A stretch of DNA of 6,978 nt, from assembly GCA_934725655.1 (NCBI GenBank), contig CAKVCJ010000097.1, forward strand, positions 1 to 6,978, read 5' to 3'. Both the position numbers and the translations under genes were made by a program. A model generated the notes under the pieces. It was given only the letters and a program-made list of their open reading frames with translations. It searched no databases and was not told where the DNA came from. Positions 1 through 5,948 of the stretch are shown here, piece after piece. The first letter of the stretch is position 1, and every line of letters starts with the position of its first letter. The stretch comes from an uncultured Brachyspira sp. GTDB taxonomy: Bacteria; Spirochaetota; Brachyspiria; Brachyspirales; Brachyspiraceae.

Positions 1-47
1 ATTATGATACGCCTATGATATACTTTAAGAAATTAAGGAATTCCTAA
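1..47 (+). CDS. Possible C-terminal tail of a truncated upstream gene
   Basis: The frame read from base 3 is open from the window edge and gives YDTPMIYFKKLRNS before a TAA at 45-47. The other two plus frames close within the first 20 bases, and no minus frame offers a start there. The short TPMIYFKKL-like ending resembles the C-terminal tail of integrase-fold (DDE) transposases, which often finish with a Y-x-TP-x-x-(Y/F)-x-x-L pattern after the last catalytic residue. Fourteen residues are too few to be sure. It may equally be chance, and the AGG, ACG and TCC codons are unlike those favoured by the genes downstream. Confidence 0.22.
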   Translation, partial: YDTPMIYFKKLRNS

Positions 48-110
48 CTGCAATATGTTTGGAACCTGTGCAAAAAAATTATTTAGTTAATTCATTGAAC
101 TTCAATAAAA

Positions 111-138
111 TTGACAAAGCATATAATACTGTTATAAT
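111..138 (+). promoter_or_regulatory. Sigma70-type promoter of the tRNA-Thr gene
   Basis: A perfect -35 box TTGACA (111-116) is followed after 16 bases by a perfect -10 box TATAAT (133-138). Another TATAAT at 122-127 is too close to the -35 to pair with it. The predicted start point is about base 144-146, just before the mature tRNA at 150. This is the strongest promoter in the window. Because no other promoter is obvious before the methyltransferase, it may also drive the restriction-modification genes by read-through. Confidence 0.8.
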
Positions 139-149
139 TATAAAATAAT

Positions 150-222
<73 letters not shown>

Positions 223-249
223 TTTTATTAATATTTATAAGGTAGTATT

Positions 250-966
250 GTGAAACTAATAAATGATGACTGTTTTAATATTTTAAATGATATTAATAAT
301 GAAATTAATTTAATTCTAACAGACCCTCCTTATACTATATCTAAAGATACTGGCTTTATGAATGTAAAAAAAGGTGTGAAAAGATTCGCTGTGAGTATGG
401 ATTTTGGGGAGTGGGACAAAGCAATAATAGATTTGGATATTTTATGTAAAACTTTATTTAACACATTAAAAAAAGGCGGATCTGCTATAATATTTTATGA
501 TATATGGAAAATAACTTTTTTAAAAGAAGCTATGGAAAAAGCAGGGTTTAGAATGATTAGGCTCATTATATGGGAGAAAACTAACCCAGTTCCTTTGAAT
601 AGTAAAAGAAGTTATTTAACTAATAGCCGAGAAATAGCAATATATGGAGTTAAAGGGAATAACCCTACATTTAATTCAGAATATGACAATGGTATATATA
701 ATTACCCAATAGAACATATAAAAAACAGAATACACCCTACACAAAAACCTTTAAAATTAATAGAAGATTTAATAATAAAACATTCAAATATAAATGATAC
801 AATATTAGACCCTTTTATGGGAAGTGGTACAACAGGAGTAGCTTCTATAAATTGTAATAGAAATTTTATAGGCATAGAAAAAGATCAAACATATTTTAAA
901 CATGCTGAAGAAAGGATAAAAAATTATGTTGAAAAAGAAAAAAGAGTTATTTTTGGAATTAGCTAA
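250..966 (+). CDS. Beta-class DNA methyltransferase of a type II-like R-M pair
   Basis: Transfers a methyl group from S-adenosylmethionine to a base in a specific DNA site, most likely the N6 of adenine, protecting host DNA from the neighbouring nuclease. The 238-residue product has catalytic motif IV TDPPY at 24-28, a DFGEWD segment at 51-56, the HPTQKP motif X at 162-167, motif I (SAM binding) DPFMGSGTTG at 187-196, and GIE at 208-210 as the acidic end of the next strand. The order IV then X then I is the circularly permuted beta class. DPPY favours adenine-N6 over cytosine-N4 (usually SPPY). The start is GTG at 250: an in-frame TAA lies at 238-240, the first internal ATG (residue 37) would cut off motif IV, and AAGG at 239-242 sits 7 bases upstream. 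The protein is small but has every core motif. Its 3' end overlaps the endonuclease gene by 41 bases. The target sequence cannot be read from the protein. Confidence 0.92.
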   Translation: MKLINDDCFNILNDINNEINLILTDPPYTISKDTGFMNVKKGVKRFAVSMDFGEWDKAIIDLDILCKTLFNTLKKGGSAIIFYDIWKITFLKEAMEKAGFRMIRLIIWEKTNPVPLNSKRSYLTNSREIAIYGVKGNNPTFNSEYDNGIYNYPIEHIKNRIHPTQKPLKLIEDLIIKHSNINDTILDPFMGSGTTGVASINCNRNFIGIEKDQTYFKHAEERIKNYVEKEKRVIFGIS

Positions 967-1498
967 ACCAGATGAAGATGGTTTTTCAAGAATAGTCTAT
1001 ATTGATGAATTTATAGGAGAATATGCCTCATTACAAATGGGAAATGGCGGAGACTGGTGCCGAGATGATGGACCTTTGGGAAAAGAATTTAATATAAAAA
1101 GAATAAAAGAAAAAGGGAAAATTATAGCTGTATCTTTAGAAGGAAGAAAGAAAAATCCAATTTATAGAGCAATAGATAAAAAAATTAAAGATACAATAAA
1201 AAAACAAAGGTGTGTTGTACTTTACACAGGAGAAGTAGAAGTTGATCATAAAGATGGAAGATATGATGCTAATTCAAGAACATCTCAAAAATTAGAAGAT
1301 TTCCAGCCTTTATCAAAAGCAGCTAATAATGCAAAAAGACAGCATTGTAAAAATTGTAAGGAGACAGGATTAAGATTTGATGCTAAAAATCTTGGATATT
1401 CTAAATCTGTTTTAAAAGGTTCTTTAGAATACAATGGTTCTTGTATAGGTTGCTATTGGTATGATCCTAAAAAATTTAATGAAGAAATAAGTAAATGA
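926..1498 (+). CDS. Putative HNH-type restriction endonuclease with a Cys4 zinc site
   Basis: Likely cuts DNA at the site methylated by the overlapping methyltransferase gene. In the 190-residue product I see a ββα-metal (HNH) core: VDHKDGR at 106-112, with H108 as probable general base, then DFQPL at 125-129 and NNAKR at 134-138, matching the HNKK end of classical HNH domains. CKNC (141-144) and CIGC (173-176) form a probable four-cysteine zinc site placed after the core rather than inside it. Residues 1-100, including GDWCRDDG at 42-49, match no domain I recognise and may recognise DNA. ATG 926 is the first start after an in-frame TAA at 917-919. AAAGGA at 911-916, inside the methyltransferase gene, is its ribosome site, so translation is probably coupled. 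The role as a restriction enzyme is inferred from the motif plus partnership. A homing-type HNH nuclease is less likely, given the methyltransferase overlap. Confidence 0.8.
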   Translation: MLKKKKELFLELAKPDEDGFSRIVYIDEFIGEYASLQMGNGGDWCRDDGPLGKEFNIKRIKEKGKIIAVSLEGRKKNPIYRAIDKKIKDTIKKQRCVVLYTGEVEVDHKDGRYDANSRTSQKLEDFQPLSKAANNAKRQHCKNCKETGLRFDAKNLGYSKSVLKGSLEYNGSCIGCYWYDPKKFNEEISK

Positions 1499-1504
1499 GT
1501 AAAG

Positions 1505-2455
1505 ATGAAAGAATTTGAACTTATAGAAAAAATTAAACAACTCTCAAACAACTGCAATAAAACTTCAAACGTTAATATCGGCGACGACTGTGCTGTGTTA
1601 AAAAACATTAGCGATGAAAAGGATGTTCTTGCAACAACAGACATATTAGTTGAAAATATACATTTCAGCCTTAAATATTATTCTTTTTATGATGTAGGCT
1701 ACAAATCTGCTCAGGTTAATATTAGCGATATTATATGTAAAGGTGCTTTTCCTAAGAGTGTGTTTGTATCATTGTCTATACCAAAAAATATCACAGAAGA
1801 AAATATTTTACAATGGTATAACGGTTTTTTAGAAGCATGCAAACCATTTAATATAGAAATTGCAGGAGGGGACACCACTAGTTCAAATAATGATTTTTTT
1901 ATCTCTATAACATTAATAGGCGAAATAAAAAAAGATAAAGCAATACTTAGAAGCACGGCAAAAGATAATGATAATATATATGTTTTGGGAGTTGTTGGAG
2001 AGAGCGACTTAGGATTAAAAAAATTATTATCTGGAAATTACAGCTATGATGATGAAAGCGTAAAGACGCATTTAAGGCCAAAGCTTTTTTTTAATGAATG
2101 GCAGGAAATAATAAAAAAACACAAAATAAACTCTTCTATAGATATTAGCGACGGACTCTTGCAAGATTTATCTCATATAGCAGAGAAGTCTAATTTGTAT
2201 GCCAAAGTATTTGAGGCCTCTAATTGGCAAAAGGTTAATAGATTTTTTGATGGCAGCAGAGAAATATTAAACTCAATACTCACTGGCGGAGAAGATTATG
2301 CTGTGTTATTTACAACTGAGGACAATATAGAAGAAAAAGACAATCTTATAAAAATAGGAAAAATGATATCATCAAGTCAAGAAAATAGAGTTTTGTTTAT
2401 AGATAAAAATAACAAAACAGTAAACTTTAAATATAAAGGATACAATCATATTTAA
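1505..2455 (+). CDS. thiL: Thiamine-monophosphate kinase
   Basis: ATP-dependent phosphorylation of thiamine monophosphate to thiamine diphosphate, the last step of cofactor synthesis, in the cytoplasm. The 316-residue length is normal for ThiL. Family signatures run in order: IGDDCAV (25-31) for metal and nucleotide binding, TTDILVENIHF (44-54), VNISD (71-75), GGDTT (121-125), the arginine in ILRS (149), HLRP (189-192), SIDISDGL (211-218) and TGGEDY (260-265). These fit the AIR synthase/PurM-like fold, whose members bind ATP through Asp-coordinated magnesium ions. The Shine-Dalgarno before ATG 1505 is weak (GAG at 1497-1499), and the gene begins only 6 bases after the endonuclease stop, so it may depend on transcription and perhaps translation from upstream. 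Its stop overlaps the stop of the convergent glycosyltransferase. No thiamine riboswitch is seen before it. Confidence 0.95.
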   Translation: MKEFELIEKIKQLSNNCNKTSNVNIGDDCAVLKNISDEKDVLATTDILVENIHFSLKYYSFYDVGYKSAQVNISDIICKGAFPKSVFVSLSIPKNITEENILQWYNGFLEACKPFNIEIAGGDTTSSNNDFFISITLIGEIKKDKAILRSTAKDNDNIYVLGVVGESDLGLKKLLSGNYSYDDESVKTHLRPKLFFNEWQEIIKKHKINSSIDISDGLLQDLSHIAEKSNLYAKVFEASNWQKVNRFFDGSREILNSILTGGEDYAVLFTTEDNIEEKDNLIKIGKMISSSQENRVLFIDKNNKTVNFKYKGYNHI

Positions 2456-3552
2456 AATTTACTATCAGCAATTTTATCTAAAGCATATTTTTTGTATTTC
2501 TCTCTAAGCGTTATAGAAGGTATCCACCAAGCAACAGAAAACACTTTTTTCTTTATAGATTCTATTTTTTCTTTGTAAATATTATAATCATCATAAGTTT
2601 TCATTACATAAACATTGTATGAATAGAAAGCATGTTTTTTTCTGTCTATTTCAACATCGAGTTTTTTCATTAAGTGATGGCAAAGTTTATAAAACTCATC
2701 TTTATTATCTGCTTTGTAATTATTAAAAGTGTGAAGCAAAGAAAAGAAATTATAATAATTAGAGTCTATTAAAAGTTCTTTTTTATTTTCTTTATAATAA
2801 TTAAAAATATTTTCAAAAACTTCCAATATTGCTAAAGGCATATTTTTAGTATGAGAAATATTTCCTATTAAAGAAGTAGTTCTTTGTAAATAATAATATT
2901 TGGCATTATTATTATAATACATCTTTGGATTATTAGCTAAAATCCTATAAAACAAATCGGCATCTTCAGCAAGTCTAAATTTAGAATATAGTAATTTATA
3001 TTTAGTTAAAAAAAATTTCTTATACAATTTATTCCAAGCAACAACTAAAGGATATTCTGGCGTATTTTCTTTTTCTGAAGCATTAACATTAAAATTGCTA
3101 ATTCCTTCAATATAAGAGTTTTTAAATTTTCTTTTCCAAATATTTAATCTGTTATGATAATAAGGCTTTATATTATTTTCATTAACAGTATATATATTAT
3201 TTGTAAAAACTATATCAGCATCATTTTTTATAGCTGTATTATATAACTCTTCAATAAAGTTTTCAGACACAAAATCATCAGAATCTATAAAAGAAATATA
3301 TTCTGCCCTACTTTCTAATAAACCGCTATTTCTTGCAAAACCTAAACCCTGATTTTCTTTATGACTAATAAGCTTTATTCTTATGTCTTTATCCATATAT
3401 TCTTTAATAATATTTTCTGAATTATCAGCAGAGCAGTCATTTACACAAATTATCTCTATATCTTTTAATGTCTGATTAATAACACTGTCTAAACATTTTC
3501 TTAAATATTTCTCAACATTATAAATTGGTATAATCACAGAAACTTTTGGCAT
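2452..3552 (-). CDS. Family 2 (GT-A) glycosyltransferase
   Basis: Transfers a sugar from a nucleotide-sugar donor to a growing surface glycan; donor and acceptor cannot be told. The 366-residue protein opens with the GT2 start VSVIIPIYNVEKYL (4-17), then VNDCSADNS (37-45) for nucleotide binding, GLGFARNSGL (69-78), and FIDSDD (88-93) containing the metal-binding DxD. Further on are WNKLYKK (173-179), the acidic pair in AEDADLFYRIL (195-205) in the catalytic-base region, and YLQRTTSLIGN (221-231), all typical of bacterial capsule and lipopolysaccharide GT2 enzymes. Residues 240-366 are Lys/Tyr/Asn-rich with no domain I can name. No transmembrane segment is visible; the tail AWWIPSITLREKYKKY is amphipathic and could touch the membrane. 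GTAGGA (complement of 3560-3565) lies 7 bases before ATG. It is divergent to the epimerase, which may supply its donor. Confidence 0.9.
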   Translation of the reverse strand: MPKVSVIIPIYNVEKYLRKCLDSVINQTLKDIEIICVNDCSADNSENIIKEYMDKDIRIKLISHKENQGLGFARNSGLLESRAEYISFIDSDDFVSENFIEELYNTAIKNDADIVFTNNIYTVNENNIKPYYHNRLNIWKRKFKNSYIEGISNFNVNASEKENTPEYPLVVAWNKLYKKFFLTKYKLLYSKFRLAEDADLFYRILANNPKMYYNNNAKYYYLQRTTSLIGNISHTKNMPLAILEVFENIFNYYKENKKELLIDSNYYNFFSLLHTFNNYKADNKDEFYKLCHHLMKKLDVEIDRKKHAFYSYNVYVMKTYDDYNIYKEKIESIKKKVFSVAWWIPSITLREKYKKYALDKIADSKF

Positions 3553-3581
3553 AAAATAATCCTACTAATTTTAATAATTAA

Positions 3582-3587
3582 ATTATA
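3582..3587 (-). promoter_or_regulatory. Possible -10 box of the glycosyltransferase gene
   Basis: Read on the minus strand this is TATAAT, about 30 bases before the glycosyltransferase ATG. The matching -35 position (3605-3610, reading TTTATT) is poor. In such AT-rich DNA a lone TATAAT is weak evidence. Confidence 0.3.
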
Positions 3588-3623
3588 CACTAATTATAAA
3601 AATAAATAAAATATTATATAAAT

Positions 3624-3652
3624 TTGATTTATATATCTAAAAAGTATATCAT
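3624..3652 (+). promoter_or_regulatory. Probable promoter of the epimerase gene
   Basis: TTGATT (3624-3629) and TATCAT (3647-3652) are separated by 17 bases, and the start codon at 3687 lies 34 bases beyond. A TATAAT at 3659-3664 is a rival -10 without a good -35. The 134-base gap between divergent genes is otherwise featureless AT-rich DNA. Confidence 0.45.
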
Positions 3653-3686
3653 ACTAAATATAATTTTTTATTAAAAAGAGTATATT

Positions 3687-4583
3687 ATGATATTAATAAC
3701 AGGCGGAGCAGGCTTTATAGGCTCACATATAGCAGATATATTAATACAAAATAATTATAAAGTTATTATTGCTGATAATTTATCTACAGGAAAAAAAGAA
3801 AATATTAATACTAAAGCTTCTTTCTATAACATAGATATAAAAAATTATAATGATTTAGAAGCCGTATTTCAAAACAACAAAATAGAATATATAATACATT
3901 TATCAGCGCAAGTATCAGTACCCAATTCCATAAGAAACCCTATTAATGATGCTAATGAAAATATAATAGCAACTCTTAATATCATAGAATTATCTAAAAA
4001 ATATAATATAAAAAAAATCATAGCAAGTTCAAGTGCGGCTGTATACGGCATTCCTAAAAAGCTTCCGATAGATGAAATGCATACCGCTATTCCTATTTCA
4101 TATTATGGACTATCCAAACTTACTATGGAAAAATATTTAATGCTGTCAAATTTAAATTATATAATTTGCAGATTCTCTAATGTTTACGGAGCAAGACAAA
4201 CACCGCACGGAGAGGCTGGGGTAGTTTCTATATTTATGGATAACTCTATTAATAATAAAGATTTAAATATATTTGGAGATGGAAAGCAGACTAGAGATTT
4301 TATATATGTTGAAGATATAGCTAAAATATTTTTGTTTCTTATAGAAAAAAACATTTCAAATGAGATTTTCAATATTTCTACCAATAACGCTATAAGCATA
4401 AATGAGCTTGCCAATATTATAATCAGAATATCTAAATCAAATATAAAAATAAATTATTTAGATAAAAGAGACGGCGATATAAATGACAGTATTTTAGATA
4501 ATACAAAATTACTTAATTTAATAAATATAAACTTTACCCCTATAGAAGAAGGATTAAAAAAATTGTTAAAAACTCTATTATAA
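3687..4583 (+). CDS. NAD-dependent sugar-nucleotide epimerase/dehydratase, GalE-like
   Basis: An extended short-chain dehydrogenase that probably interconverts UDP-hexoses (UDP-Glc/Gal or their N-acetyl forms) at C4 in the cytoplasm. The 298 residues begin with the Rossmann motif GGAGFIGSH (G6, G9, G12), then ADNLSTGKKENI (29-40) as in GalE, HLSAQVSV (71-78), and SSSAAVYG (114-121) with the catalytic serine. The active-site pair YGLSK gives Tyr140 and Lys144. RFSNVYG (162-168), GDGKQTRDF (197-205) and the late RDGDI segment (241-245) contact substrate in this family. At about 300 residues it matches the shorter bacterial and archaeal GalE-like proteins rather than E. coli GalE (338). AAAGAG at 3675-3680 lies 6 bases before ATG. 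It is divergent from the glycosyltransferase, supporting a role in surface polysaccharide. Exact substrate is not resolvable; a dehydratase or reductase of the same superfamily remains possible. Confidence 0.88.
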   Translation: MILITGGAGFIGSHIADILIQNNYKVIIADNLSTGKKENINTKASFYNIDIKNYNDLEAVFQNNKIEYIIHLSAQVSVPNSIRNPINDANENIIATLNIIELSKKYNIKKIIASSSAAVYGIPKKLPIDEMHTAIPISYYGLSKLTMEKYLMLSNLNYIICRFSNVYGARQTPHGEAGVVSIFMDNSINNKDLNIFGDGKQTRDFIYVEDIAKIFLFLIEKNISNEIFNISTNNAISINELANIIIRISKSNIKINYLDKRDGDINDSILDNTKLLNLININFTPIEEGLKKLLKTLL

Positions 4584-4590
4584 TTTTTTT
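4556..4590. terminator. Weak A/T-only inverted repeat between convergent genes
   Basis: AAAAAAATT at 4556-4564 and AATTTTTTT at 4582-4590 are perfect 9-base complements around a 17-base loop, spanning the end of the epimerase gene and the 13-base gap before pepT. An A-run on one side and a T-run on the other suit termination in both directions. A stem without G or C is weak and could be chance at this base composition. Confidence 0.3.
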
Positions 4591-4596
4591 AATTAT

Positions 4597-5823
4597 TTAT
4601 TTAGAATATATATCCACTATCTTTAATAAAACTTCAGTCATCTTCTCTAAAGATTGAATAGGAATATATTCGAATCTGCTGTGAAAATTTTCTCCTCCAG
4701 TAGACAAATTAGGACAAGGGAGATTTCTAAAAGATAACCTTGCACCATCAGTGCCGCCTCTAATAGGTATTATATTTTCTTTTATACCGCATTCATTAAA
4801 AGCCCGCTTAGCATTTTCTATCAAATGCATATGAGGAAGTATTTTTTCTTTCATATTGTAGTAAGTGTCTTTAAGTTCAATCTCAAATGTATCTTTACCA
4901 TATTTTTTATTTAGAAACTCGCAAATATTTCTTATAAGCTCTTTTTTACTTTCAAACTTTTCTCTGTCATGATCCCTTATAATATACTCAAGTTTAGTAT
5001 TTTCTTCATTTCCTTCTATAGATGATAAATGATAAAAGCCCTCATAATTTTCTGTATACTCAGGTTTTTCATTTTGAGGAAGCATACTGTTAAACTCCAT
5101 TGCTAACAATATAGAATTTTTCATTTTATTTTTAGCATCGCCAGGATGAACATTAACTCCATTAACAATTAGTTTTAAAGAAGCAGCATTAAAGTTCTCG
5201 TATTCTATCTCCCCCAATTCTCCTCCGTCTACAGTGTAGGCAAAATCAGCAGAAAATCCTTCAACATTAAAATATTCTATACCAGATCCTATCTCCTCAT
5301 CTGGAGTAAATGCTATTTTTATCTCGCCATGCTCTATACTCTTATCTTTCATTATAGTTTCAGCCATAGTCATAATCTCAGCAATGCCCGCCTTGTCATC
5401 AGCACCTAAAAGCGTTGTGCCGTCTGTTACTATTAAATCACTGCCTATATATTTATTTAAATTAGGAAAATCTTTAATACTAAATACTATATTTTTTTCT
5501 TTATTTAAAACTATATCTTTTCCATCATAATCTTTTATTATATTAGCCTTTATATCTTTTCCGCTTACATCTTCAACAGTATCCAAATGAGCAATAAAAC
5601 CTATTTTTGGCTTGTCTTCTTTTCCTTTAGTTGCAGGAATGGAAGCATATACAAAAGACTTCTCATCAATATAAGAATTATCAACTCCTAAATCCTTTAA
5701 CTCTTTTAATAAATACTCAGCAAATTCCCTCTGCCCCTTAGAACTCGGAGTTTCATTATCATTAACAGATAATGATGAAGTGTCAAAAGCAGTGTATTTT
5801 ATAAATCTTTCATAAGCTTTCAT
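4597..5823 (-). CDS. pepT: Peptidase T (tripeptide aminopeptidase), M20 family
   Basis: A cytoplasmic dizinc aminopeptidase that removes the N-terminal residue from tripeptides, used in peptide catabolism. It has 408 residues, the same length as E. coli PepT. Visible metal ligands and catalytic residues: IAHLDT with H79 and D81, GADDKAG with D142, PDEEIG with E176 (general base) and E177, TVDGG with D199, and ENFHSRFE with H381. NVHPGDAK (224-231) belongs to the dimerisation (lid) domain, which spans about 210-325, and RGGTDGARLS (355-364) is the substrate-binding segment near the end. All key residues are present, so the enzyme should be active. It has no signal peptide. The Shine-Dalgarno before ATG 5823 is weak (TAAGAC). 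It converges on the epimerase with a 13-base gap and is divergent from the exported protein gene. Confidence 0.96.
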   Translation of the reverse strand: MKAYERFIKYTAFDTSSLSVNDNETPSSKGQREFAEYLLKELKDLGVDNSYIDEKSFVYASIPATKGKEDKPKIGFIAHLDTVEDVSGKDIKANIIKDYDGKDIVLNKEKNIVFSIKDFPNLNKYIGSDLIVTDGTTLLGADDKAGIAEIMTMAETIMKDKSIEHGEIKIAFTPDEEIGSGIEYFNVEGFSADFAYTVDGGELGEIEYENFNAASLKLIVNGVNVHPGDAKNKMKNSILLAMEFNSMLPQNEKPEYTENYEGFYHLSSIEGNEENTKLEYIIRDHDREKFESKKELIRNICEFLNKKYGKDTFEIELKDTYYNMKEKILPHMHLIENAKRAFNECGIKENIIPIRGGTDGARLSFRNLPCPNLSTGGENFHSRFEYIPIQSLEKMTEVLLKIVDIYSK

Positions 5824-5850
5824 AATATTGTCTTAAAAATTGATATTTAT

Positions 5851-5878
5851 ATATTATCAAAAATTGTTAAATATTCAA
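5851..5878 (-). promoter_or_regulatory. Possible promoter of pepT
   Basis: On the minus strand TTGAAT (complement of 5873-5878) and TAATAT (complement of 5851-5856) are 16 bases apart, with the pepT ATG 27 bases beyond. Both boxes depart from consensus, and AT-rich sequence yields such pairs by chance. Confidence 0.35.
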
Positions 5879-5890
5879 TATATTATTTAA

Positions 5891-5919
5891 TTGATATTTT
5901 AATTTGTTTATGTTATATT
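5891..5919 (+). promoter_or_regulatory. Promoter of the exported protein gene, with extended -10
   Basis: TTGATA (5891-5896) and TATATT (5914-5919) lie exactly 17 bases apart, and TG at 5911-5912 gives an extended -10 (TGTTATATT). Transcription would begin near 5926, leaving a leader of about 23 bases that contains GGG at 5939-5941, 7 bases before the ATG. Confidence 0.6.
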
Positions 5920-5948
5920 GACTAAATTAATAAATTATGGGTAATATT

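Noticed and set aside
36..45. 10-base palindrome AGGAATTCCT as a possible operator
   Set aside because: It sits within the possible upstream coding tail, is single, and has no promoter beside it.
1499..1504. Thiamine (TPP) riboswitch before thiL
   Set aside because: Only 6 bases separate the genes, so there is no room for an aptamer, and none of its conserved blocks is seen upstream.
1495..1518. ATG overlapping the endonuclease stop (ATGA) as a possible thiL start or small gene
   Set aside because: It reads only seven codons before a stop and is out of frame with thiL; ATG 1505 is in frame with all ThiL motifs.
1453..1644. Minus-strand open frame of 63 codons
   Set aside because: Antisense to the conserved start of thiL, with no recognisable motif.
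1711..1956. Minus-strand open frame of 81 codons
   Set aside because: Lies wholly within thiL opposite the VNISD and GGDTT motifs; a shadow of AT-rich coding sequence.
3869..4414. Two minus-strand open frames (3869-4051 and 4184-4414)
   Set aside because: Both are antisense to conserved epimerase motifs. The hydrophobic look comes from complementing AT-rich codons.
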